Shown piece after piece: positions 14,372 through 21,513 of a stretch of DNA of 28,243 bases. The notes beneath the pieces are model-generated. The model ran no database searches, was not told where the DNA came from, and was given only the letters and a program-made list of their open reading frames with translations. Positions within the stretch are counted from its first letter, which is position 1; each line of letters begins with the position of its first letter. A program made the translations under genes and the position numbers. Source of the stretch: a virus; IMG/VR virus record IMGVR_UViG_3300009425_002843, positions 1 to 28,243 of that record. The stretch is one strand, 5' to 3'.

Positions 14372-14977
14372 TTAGCCGAAGTCAAATTCGACATTAGTGC
14401 ATATTTTCAATTTCGGAACGTGTGCGTGGTTGATGAGATTGTGATGAGAAGCTTCTTCATAATCCAAAAACCAGTCGGCATGCCCCTTTTGGTGGACGAT
14501 ATCCAAGAAATAGTTTTCCGGATGGCCACAGTTTTTCGCCATCATTCGATAAACCTTTTTATTGAGGCGATCGGTTTCTTCTGCCGATGCTTTCACTTCT
14601 TCCACTTTTCCCCAATTCATCGAGGAAACATCATGAATCATAAGAGTGGCATCAGGATCCATGTATCTGTGTCCTTCCTCACCAAAGCTAGCAAGAATAG
14701 CACCGCAACTCATTGCTTTTCCTTGGATAATAGTAACCACGGGTAACGTGGAGTGGCGGATATCTGAAATCATAGACATCAAACTATAAACCTGTCCACC
14801 ATAGCTATCGATGATAATCGGAATTACCGGCTGGCCAGTGTTTTGAGCTTTACACATTAGTTCTGAAAACTCCTTTGCAGAGTCTTCTGTAAACTTCCGC
14901 ACTCGTACAACGACGGGAAGGTCATCAACTAGTTCTATCTTTTTGATCAGCGCACTGTGGCTTGTTATTACATTCAT
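14372..14977 (-). CDS. ClpP-like serine protease, intact S-H-D triad, 201 aa
   Basis: IDSYGG (57-61) forms the oxyanion loop, Ser90 lies in GKAMSCGAILASFG, His115 in ATLMIHD and Asp168 in HADWFLDYEEA, which aligns with E. coli RDRFLSAPEA. The Ser-His spacing of 25 equals that of ClpP. It differs from the other ClpP-like protein of the window in most positions, so the two are not a recent duplication. The N-terminal ~20 residues replace the axial-loop region that engages Clp ATPases. It starts 4 nt after the DnaE stop, so it is in the DnaE unit. It could act alone, with host ClpX/ClpA, or as a mixed particle with the S-H-N protein. Confidence 0.9.
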   Translation of the reverse strand: MNVITSHSALIKKIELVDDLPVVVRVRKFTEDSAKEFSELMCKAQNTGQPVIPIIIDSYGGQVYSLMSMISDIRHSTLPVVTIIQGKAMSCGAILASFGEEGHRYMDPDATLMIHDVSSMNWGKVEEVKASAEETDRLNKKVYRMMAKNCGHPENYFLDIVHQKGHADWFLDYEEASHHNLINHAHVPKLKICTNVEFDFG

Positions 14978-14981
14978 CGTT

Positions 14982-17900
14982 TTATCCTAATAGCCTAAAC
15001 GTTTTACCAATTGCATATGTAGAGAATCCCCAGTTTTCATCGTATTTGAGCTTTGCCATGTAGGGGTGATTAATGCGGATTGTGTCTTTGTGTGGCTTAA
15101 CGCCCCAGCATCGAATACGCGTTGATTCGTTATTCGAATCAATCACTTCCACGATCCAATATAGCTTACCGTTCTTGGTCTTGCGCTCAATAATCTTTCG
15201 CGGAATAAACCAACACAGTGTTAACCCAGGATCGAATTCGGAGATTGGCGGAACAAATTTCTCTTTAAGCTTCTCAATCTTTTCTGGTCCTATGACCAAG
15301 TTGATAGGGAAGACACCAGTCAAGTCTGTCTTAAACTGGATAATTTCTTCGCGACTAAAATCTCCTTCAGGGTAGTAAGTCTTAATATTTTCTCCCAGTC
15401 TTTTGAGATTCTTGGGGCGATCAACAACGCATGCTGACCAGAAATGTTTCATTCCTGTGAAGCGGTCGTCAAGAAGCTCGTCCAAAGCTCCACCGCGACA
15501 AAGAGCGTCTAGACACTTCTTGTTCAACTTGGAATATATAACATTCTCGTTGAAAAGCAGATCTTCAGCGCTGTGGAATGGGCGATGGTCAAGAACTTGC
15601 TGAATAGCCGATGCGCCAAATCCCTTGATAGAGGTCAGCGGTTGAATAAGCGTTTTGCCATCATCACTAATCTCCCACACAACTCCTGATTTGTTGATGT
15701 CCAGCGGAGCAATATCGAATCCGTATTTCTTTGCAATGTTAATCGCTTTTTCTTTTCTGCTCTCGGGTTCTTTGTCGAGGAATGCTGCCATCCATTCTGC
15801 GGGATAGTAGTTCCACAGCCAAGCACATTGGAAAGAGATGATACTGTATGATACGGCATGCGATTTGTTGAAACCGTAGCCGGAGAAGTATTCAAACTTA
15901 TCCCATAGCCCTTGAGAAACATCAACGTTAATACCATTCGCGGCACAACCGTTGATAAACTTATCATGAAGTTTTCCCTTAACACTGTTCTTGCCGGTGC
16001 CCTTCTTGGTCAACACCTTGCGGAGCATATTACCCTCGTCAAGCGTCAGCCCGCCAAGCTTATGAGCCAATAGGGCAATCTGCTCCTGGAAGATAAGGAA
16101 TCCGTAAGTCTCTTCGGTGATTTCTTGCGATGCCTCCGAAATATATGAAATGTGATGAGGGTGTCTTTTTGCCTCCACATAATCCGCATCAACGCCTGCC
16201 GACAATGGACCAGGACGAAAGATAGAAGTAACAGCAGAAATATCAACAATACTATTCGGCTTGGCGCGTTTGCAGAAACTTTGTGCTCCTTGCTCGGTGA
16301 ACTGGAAGATACCCGCCCACTTTCCAGCATGGAAAACGTTTTCATAAACCTCCTGATTGTTAAAATCCAAATTATCTGGGTGGAGGTTTTTATCGTAGTA
16401 TTCACGGATCTGGGCGAATGTTGGGTTCTGCACATTATGGTGGCGACGAAGGACATGCTCAATACACCCCTCCATCATTTTCAGTGTTGATAATCCAAGT
16501 AAGTCAAACTTAATGAAACCCATGGGCTCAAGGTGCCGAACGTTCTGTCCTTCTGCCCACGGTACCTGTCGTACACCACCGCTATTAATTAACGGCATGC
16601 TACGGTCTAGGTTCTCGGCGATAACTACGCCGCCGGCGTGGCGACTACAAGATCGAACTTGTCCGACTAGCCCCTCAACATGAGCTTTGACTGTGGGGTA
16701 CTTATTCAAGTACTTTTGGAGAGATGGTGAAAACTCCATCACCTCTTCCCAAGTCGGTGCATAAACACCAGCCTTGATCCCGTGCTTTTTCTTTGCTTCG
16801 GGGGTGGCTTCGCGGATCATGACAGAAGTAATGGTGTTTACTTCCGTAAAAGGAATGTTGTAAAGTTTAGAAATGTCTTTAATCAAACTGCGTAGTTGCA
16901 AAGTGTTCCAGTTAGAGATTGGTGCCACACAATCCTTCCCCCACATGTCAACCAGCTTCTCTTTGATCATCATGCTGTCTGATATATCATAATCAATATC
17001 TGGGTAATCAGTAGCATCTGATCGCAAGAAGCGTGAGAACAGAAGTCCATATTTGATTGGATCAACTTGTGTGATGCCTAATGCGTATGCAACTAATGAG
17101 CCGGCTGCAGAGCCGCGACCGGGGCCTGTTAGCATCATATCTGTTGCGGTATCAGCGATCGCTTTCATCGTCAGGAAATATTTGCTGAACCCTCGATCAT
17201 CGATAACGTCAAGCTCAAGCTTTAGACGGTCTATGTATTCTTGATTCTTATGAAAACCTGTTGACTCTAACCCATTGACTGCCGCTCGGACTAAAGCTTG
17301 GGTTGCTGTTAATCCTTCGGGGACAACAAAATCAGGCAGGCGTACTGTTGTGTCCGGCAAGAAGGATTCAATCCTCTCATACGCTATCTGATGAGTCTCT
17401 TCTATACTCTTGCGTACTAGATCGTCGTCGTATTCTTCTCCTTGGAGTTTCGAGTACCTCTTATATGATTCCCACATCTGATCGCCATTCTTTGGATAAA
17501 GCTCATATCCAATAGCATCAGTTGATTGGGGGAGAACGCTTTCATCCTCGCCTTCGTCTGTCTTCCATGATGGCTTGCCTTTTCCGAGCCAGCCGAGTTG
17601 CTTATACATCTCCCGGTCTTTCCAGGCGCCGGGAGTTGGATAGTGGCTATCAGCCGTTGAGATCATCTTAAGATTAAACTCTTTAGCAATCTGGATTATG
17701 TATTTATTTAGATCGTGCTGTTCGGGGATGTTGTTCCACTGCAGTTCTGCGTACCAGCGATCTCCAAAGATAGAGACCATTTCTCTTGTTGTTTCGCGCA
17801 TAGCCTCTAAAACGACTTCAGGTCCCGCCTCTCGGTTCTCCCAGTAGTTGCCGGCGTATACCCCTCCCAAGCATGCAGACGCGGCTATAACGCCCTCTGA

Positions 17901-18425
17901 ATACTTTCTAAGAAGGTCGTAGTCCATGCGGGGGTATCGATAGAAATACTCCTCGGTATAACTCTTGGAGACTAACTTGAACAAGTTGTTCAGTCCAATT
18001 TGATTCTGGGCTATGAGAATTAGGTGACGCCGGCGCTTTAGAATTGGTTGGGCTGCTTTTGTATTGCCCTCATCCTCTGTTGTTGCTCCTGATTGGGCTG
18101 TTTTCTTCGCGGACCTGGATCTCTTTTTGTCTGCCATGGCTTCATCATAAGCTTCTTTCCACTCATTGACAGATGTGGTGAAATATGCCTCGACCCCAAA
18201 GATAGGCTTGAAAATTTTACCTTCAGTCCGCATCTTCTTGGCATGAATCACCTGATAGGCTAACCCGTTCATATTACCATGATCAGTTAATGCGAGAGCG
18301 CTCATGCCATTCTCGTATGCAAAGTCCATATGGTCTTGTGGATATCCAATCGCGTCGAAGATCGATCCCGCAACGCTATGAGCATGAAGCCCAACAAATT
18401 TAATTTTAGATGTAGTTCTTATCAT
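14982..18425 (-). CDS. dnaE: DNA polymerase III alpha subunit (DnaE-type replicative polymerase)
   Basis: Family C polymerase of 1147 aa, close to the usual bacterial length. An N-terminal PHP domain carries LHAHS (13-17) and ALTDHGNM (45-52). The nucleotidyl-transfer site has GPGRGSAAGSLVAYALGI (444-461), PDIDYD with D476 and D478, and KFDLLGLSTL with the third Asp. Then come SRHAGGVVIA, FRPGPLSAG, GLTLDEGNMLRKVLTKKG and GYGFNKSHAVSYS. An OB-fold-like C-terminus (WIVEVIDSNNESTRIRCWG) closes it. A lysine/serine-rich insert lies in the PHP domain at about 100-135. Many T4-like phages use a family B polymerase instead. The start has GGGAGGGATGA just upstream. It follows its own promoter. Confidence 0.97.
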   Translation of the reverse strand: MIRTTSKIKFVGLHAHSVAGSIFDAIGYPQDHMDFAYENGMSALALTDHGNMNGLAYQVIHAKKMRTEGKIFKPIFGVEAYFTTSVNEWKEAYDEAMADKKRSRSAKKTAQSGATTEDEGNTKAAQPILKRRRHLILIAQNQIGLNNLFKLVSKSYTEEYFYRYPRMDYDLLRKYSEGVIAASACLGGVYAGNYWENREAGPEVVLEAMRETTREMVSIFGDRWYAELQWNNIPEQHDLNKYIIQIAKEFNLKMISTADSHYPTPGAWKDREMYKQLGWLGKGKPSWKTDEGEDESVLPQSTDAIGYELYPKNGDQMWESYKRYSKLQGEEYDDDLVRKSIEETHQIAYERIESFLPDTTVRLPDFVVPEGLTATQALVRAAVNGLESTGFHKNQEYIDRLKLELDVIDDRGFSKYFLTMKAIADTATDMMLTGPGRGSAAGSLVAYALGITQVDPIKYGLLFSRFLRSDATDYPDIDYDISDSMMIKEKLVDMWGKDCVAPISNWNTLQLRSLIKDISKLYNIPFTEVNTITSVMIREATPEAKKKHGIKAGVYAPTWEEVMEFSPSLQKYLNKYPTVKAHVEGLVGQVRSCSRHAGGVVIAENLDRSMPLINSGGVRQVPWAEGQNVRHLEPMGFIKFDLLGLSTLKMMEGCIEHVLRRHHNVQNPTFAQIREYYDKNLHPDNLDFNNQEVYENVFHAGKWAGIFQFTEQGAQSFCKRAKPNSIVDISAVTSIFRPGPLSAGVDADYVEAKRHPHHISYISEASQEITEETYGFLIFQEQIALLAHKLGGLTLDEGNMLRKVLTKKGTGKNSVKGKLHDKFINGCAANGINVDVSQGLWDKFEYFSGYGFNKSHAVSYSIISFQCAWLWNYYPAEWMAAFLDKEPESRKEKAINIAKKYGFDIAPLDINKSGVVWEISDDGKTLIQPLTSIKGFGASAIQQVLDHRPFHSAEDLLFNENVIYSKLNKKCLDALCRGGALDELLDDRFTGMKHFWSACVVDRPKNLKRLGENIKTYYPEGDFSREEIIQFKTDLTGVFPINLVIGPEKIEKLKEKFVPPISEFDPGLTLCWFIPRKIIERKTKNGKLYWIVEVIDSNNESTRIRCWGVKPHKDTIRINHPYMAKLKYDENWGFSTYAIGKTFRLLG

Positions 18426-18448
18426 TCATCCCTCCCGAATGTTCTCTT

Positions 18449-18477
18449 AATATAACACAGCGCCGATAAGATAGCAA
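18449..18477 (-). promoter_or_regulatory. Sigma70-type promoter of dnaE
   Basis: TTGCTA (18472-18477) and TATATT (18449-18454, 5 of 6) are separated by 17 bp on the minus strand, 24 bp before the dnaE ATG. The same -35 variant TTGCTA occurs in the recA promoter at the right end of the window. The rest of the 61-bp gap contains only the ribosome-binding site. Confidence 0.8.
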
Positions 18478-18486
18478 GTACTAAGT

Positions 18487-19353
18487 TCAGATTTCTTTTT
18501 TAGGTGCTAAATTATAGGTTCGAGGTTTGTAAATCTCGTAGTAGGGCACGGCAACCCGATTGTCTGATGCCATGTAGCTGCGGTATTGGTCCCACGTTCT
18601 AATATCATAGAACCAATCTAATTCGTGTTTACTGCTGTTTTTGAGATTCAGTTTTTGAAACACGGTTGGCAGGTCGAAAAACCTGGCTGACCACCTCTCG
18701 TTGAGTGGGCGCCTCTGGCTCGGTAGAGAGCCTGGTGAAGGGGGTAAATATTCCCTTGTGGTTATCTTGTTTATGTTTCGGCGGCATTGTAAATAATCTT
18801 CTCCTTTCATTGTAAAACTGATTGGAATAGAATCTAACACAGTTTTATCATTATACGTTAATGTAAAGTTTTTATTCGCGTCCTGAATTTGTGGTCTAAG
18901 TTGCCTCAAAACACGATAATCATATATAGACATTGGAAATGCTATGAAGTACTTTTCCGGCAGAATCCACCGAGAAATCTTATAAGACACAAACCAAGAC
19001 GAATATATCCCATGCAACACTGACCAGCCATACGAATTTCGTTTGTCTAAATCTTTTGGATGTATTGGAACGTAATAAATAGGCACCTCTTTGCGTACAT
19101 TCGAATAAAACTTGGTAAAATCTCGCTTATAGTAAACTGGGTCATAAACCCATTCTCCGATTGCCTGCTTAATAATGGGAGCTAAATCATTGTTAGCTAC
19201 AATCCATATTGTCTTGCAACCGGCCATAGCGCATGACATAACCGCATTTTGAATAGCCGTAAATCTAGGCTCCAAGAGCGTCAGTACGTCTGGTGTTATT
19301 GATTTATAGTCTGTCTCAAGTTGAGCGACCGGGATAATTCCTGCTAGGTGCAT
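18487..19353 (-). CDS. Nucleotidyltransferase-like protein, 288 aa
   Basis: The N-terminal ~120 residues look like an NTP-transferase (GT-A/pyrophosphorylase) fold: AGIIPVAQ at residue 4, FTAIQNAVMSCAMAGCKTIWIVANND (31-56) as the helix-strand after the nucleotide site, then IYYVPIHPKDLDKRNSYGWSVLHGI. The usual G-G-x-G-T-R glycine loop is missing and 'AGIIPVAQLET' takes its place, so nucleotide binding is uncertain. The C-terminal ~100 residues (YDIRTWDQY, PYYEIYKPRTYNLAPKKEI) are not recognised. It overlaps the preceding Rossmann-type gene by 10 nt, suggesting a joint task such as sugar or surface modification. This is inference. Confidence 0.7.
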   Translation of the reverse strand: MHLAGIIPVAQLETDYKSITPDVLTLLEPRFTAIQNAVMSCAMAGCKTIWIVANNDLAPIIKQAIGEWVYDPVYYKRDFTKFYSNVRKEVPIYYVPIHPKDLDKRNSYGWSVLHGIYSSWFVSYKISRWILPEKYFIAFPMSIYDYRVLRQLRPQIQDANKNFTLTYNDKTVLDSIPISFTMKGEDYLQCRRNINKITTREYLPPSPGSLPSQRRPLNERWSARFFDLPTVFQKLNLKNSSKHELDWFYDIRTWDQYRSYMASDNRVAVPYYEIYKPRTYNLAPKKEI

Positions 19354-20210
19354 TCTAAATAATCTAATATCTTCTTATATGGTGACGTACTTCTTGGTAA
19401 GCATTGGAGGAGTTGTCTTGGATCCAGTATAAGATCTCTAACACCCTCTGGTGCAACGACTTTTGCTTTTGTTGTGGGCGCGCCAAGCGCCGCAGTCGAA
19501 TGCCCCAATCCTCTGGTGATACATGTTGTTCTAAATTTATAATGTTTTGGTTTTCCATTAGGTCCGAGTCCATTAAATTTCCCTTTCATACCTCTTGTTT
19601 CCATTTCGCTTACGGCTTTAAACCGTGCCATCGTTTCCGAAAAATCAAAATCCTCTAATTCTTCCGGAGTTAAAAGCGAAACAACGCATGCATCCTTTAC
19701 AGGGGTTTTGCCATCGATCCTATCAGAAGAGTAAAACCAGATCTCTTTTACAAAATCATCGTCAGTCTCGATGTGATCGATGTTGTGCTTCCCTCCCCTA
19801 TTGAACGCAATCCAATCATAGCATATTATTTTTGTACTGTCAATTTCTATTTTTGGTAAATTGCTGGTATTGTCGTCGCCAAAATAATAACATTCATCAA
19901 ACTCTATATCAATGAGTTTTGCATAAGCATCCGAAAACGTTATGGTATTCTCTCCATCATAGCGGAGGCTTTCACAGGTATTTGATAGCGGGGCGTGTCC
20001 ATGGATGGACAGTAGAAAAACAAGGCGCTCCCATAGAAGATTCTTGGGCATGCCTACTGTTATAGTCCCGGCGTGGGTATTTAAACTCTGAATAATGTTT
20101 GGTATCTTTAGGCATGAAAGATCTAGAGTTTGCTCCAGGTGATCAAATCTAAAGGGCTTATGTGGAGTACTATAAAAGACAGGCAATTCATGCACAAATG
20201 CATAAAGCAA
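19344..20210 (-). CDS. Rossmann-type phage protein with displaced N-terminus, 288+ aa
   Basis: The only conventional start near the beginning is TTG at 20210, but this cuts a dinucleotide-binding beta-alpha-beta unit. Directly upstream, in frame, the sequence reads FEQIVVGSSLEALLYAF, an ideal strand-Gly-loop-helix. The true N-terminus therefore probably lies further upstream; see the entry at 20242-20283. The rest (MPKNLLWERLVFLLSIHGHAPLSN, an IEFDECYYFGDDN strand, a central acidic SLLTPEELEDFDF segment and a basic GMKGKFNGLGPNGKP part) resembles FAD/NAD-binding proteins such as UDP-galactopyranose mutase-type enzymes only loosely. Function not assigned. It is downstream of the endolysin gene and overlaps the nucleotidyltransferase-like gene. 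Confidence 0.75.
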   Translation of the reverse strand: MLYAFVHELPVFYSTPHKPFRFDHLEQTLDLSCLKIPNIIQSLNTHAGTITVGMPKNLLWERLVFLLSIHGHAPLSNTCESLRYDGENTITFSDAYAKLIDIEFDECYYFGDDNTSNLPKIEIDSTKIICYDWIAFNRGGKHNIDHIETDDDFVKEIWFYSSDRIDGKTPVKDACVVSLLTPEELEDFDFSETMARFKAVSEMETRGMKGKFNGLGPNGKPKHYKFRTTCITRGLGHSTAALGAPTTKAKVVAPEGVRDLILDPRQLLQCLPRSTSPYKKILDYLECT

Positions 20211-20241
20211 TGCTTCTAAAGAGCTACCGACTACAATCTGT

Positions 20242-20283
20242 TCAAAATGGACAGTTATAGGTCCCCCTGTCTTGCCGACACAT
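20242..20283 (-). other. Hidden start and +1-frameshift candidate for the 19344-20210 gene
   Basis: The amidase stop forms TAATG with an ATG at 20283, the same junction used by several gene pairs here. That ATG opens only 13 codons (MCRQDRGTYNCPF) before TGA at 20242-20244. The run is CCA-TTT-TGA-A: with one T fewer, or with a +1 slip of Phe-tRNA from UUU to the overlapping UUU, the frame continues as GAA-CAG-ATT into FEQIVVGSS and the downstream gene, giving about 312 aa. An in-frame AGG-GGG lies 15 nt before the TTT. Alternatives are an ATA start at 20258 with GGGGGA just upstream, or a sequencing/assembly indel in the T-run. Confidence 0.6.
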
Positions 20284-21200
20284 TATTTTTCTTCGGTTTC
20301 TTCAAGTTCTGCAAGGAGTGTTTTAAGATCGAGGCCGGCACAATCAATTTTTCTTTTACTAACATGGTAATGACTCACAAAGCCGTTAAAGTTGCCATAG
20401 AGTGCATCTTGATAATATTTAGTAGAAGTCATGCCGGTTTGACTAAGTGGAGTTTTATATTCTACGCCAGCGGCGCCATGGATTGCTTGCCACAAGGCTT
20501 TGGCTGCTTCTATTTGGACCGGGTAGAATCCAAGAAAGGGATCAAGTTTTTCAGAATGAACCCATGCATTATCAACCACTGGGCGCTCACCAAAGCCGTT
20601 CTCGGTATACCAAGACTGATATTTGGGGTAGTAGGCGTTGGAAATTTCTACTCCAACAGATGACCGGTTGGCTCTTACGTGTCCTGCATGCCAGGCGCCA
20701 TGTTGCATGTCAAGGGTTTGGTATATTGTACCATCGTTGTCAATTAAGAAATGAACCGAAATACCTTTTCTGTTTAACACGCTAGCGCAAGACGTTGAAT
20801 TAAGACATACATCCCAATGATTCACAAACAATCGGATGTTTCGTTTAGGCCGTCCGGTATAGTCATAATATGTACCAGGATTCGCTTTCAGCCCGTCAGC
20901 TTCTGACCACAGTACCACCTTATTCCACTTAATGGGATGGAAGTTACCCTGATAAACGATGAAATTAGAATAATTTAACGGGCACGGCTCGTGGTAATGA
21001 ATTTGTGATTGTCTCTCTGTCCAGACTCTGCGGAAAGTCATTGGTCCGCATAGCCCATCAGCCGAAATACCTTGTGCTTTCTGCCATTTTTTAATGGCTC
21101 TCACAAGATTTTCATCATAATACTTCTCACCAAACCAGGAGGGCTCCCACCCTAATTTTGCCGCTGATGATTGGTTATAAAAGCTTTTATCAATTGTCAT
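20283..21200 (-). CDS. Endolysin: peptidoglycan-binding domain plus N-acetylmuramoyl-L-alanine amidase
   Basis: Residues 15-60 (LGWEPSWFGEKYYDENLVRAIKKWQKAQG..ADGLCGPMTFRRV) form a peptidoglycan-binding domain. The type 2 amidase domain follows: VNHWD with the first zinc His (H128), SVHFLIDNDGTIYQ, HGAWHAGHVRANRSSVGVEISN, and FVSHYHVSKRKIDCAGLD carrying the other ligands. Total 305 aa. It cleaves the amide bond between MurNAc and the stem peptide for lysis. No signal peptide is visible, so export would need a holin not seen in this window. Its gene lies 31 nt after groES and is followed directly by the Rossmann-type gene (TAATG). Confidence 0.93.
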   Translation of the reverse strand: MTIDKSFYNQSSAAKLGWEPSWFGEKYYDENLVRAIKKWQKAQGISADGLCGPMTFRRVWTERQSQIHYHEPCPLNYSNFIVYQGNFHPIKWNKVVLWSEADGLKANPGTYYDYTGRPKRNIRLFVNHWDVCLNSTSCASVLNRKGISVHFLIDNDGTIYQTLDMQHGAWHAGHVRANRSSVGVEISNAYYPKYQSWYTENGFGERPVVDNAWVHSEKLDPFLGFYPVQIEAAKALWQAIHGAAGVEYKTPLSQTGMTSTKYYQDALYGNFNGFVSHYHVSKRKIDCAGLDLKTLLAELEETEEK

Positions 21201-21231
21201 ATGAGCGAATTCCCCTTTTCCCCTCTCGAAA

Positions 21232-21513
21232 TTATGTAACAGTAATCCCTACTATATAATTATCTTGAATTATAGTAAATAGGTTATTGTCCACATTAAC
21301 TTCCTCAATCATGGACTTATCTACAATCACACCGGCGCGATATGACAATCTCTCGGCGAACCTTACGTCATCTGCCCAAGATATCGCAATTGCTGACACG
21401 AATTTATCGTCTTGAATTTTAAAATCATCTGGAAGGACTACTCCGCTTTCCGTTTTATTCTCATTTTCGTCTTTTATTTCAATTAAAATATATCTGTTAA
21501 CTGGTTGGAACAT
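21232..21513 (-). CDS. groES: Co-chaperonin GroES-like protein
   Basis: A 93-aa beta-barrel protein: PVNRYILIEI is the first strand (as PLHDRVIV in GroES), KTESGVVLPDDF is the mobile loop with the GxVL tripeptide that docks into GroEL, and LFTIIQDNYIVGITVT is the C-terminal strand pair. The middle diverges (FVSAIAISWADDVRF..), as in T4 gp31-type co-chaperonins. It shares one base with the RNR stop (TAATG). The matching GroEL is about 18 kb away in another unit, so stoichiometry is not set by a shared operon. Confidence 0.85.
   Translation of the reverse strand: MFQPVNRYILIEIKDENENKTESGVVLPDDFKIQDDKFVSAIAISWADDVRFAERLSYRAGVIVDKSMIEEVNVDNNLFTIIQDNYIVGITVT

Noticed and set aside
17155-17162. 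GCGATCGC, the cyanobacterial HIP1 octamer
   Set aside because: Only one copy was noticed, which is not enough to suggest a cyanobacterial host.
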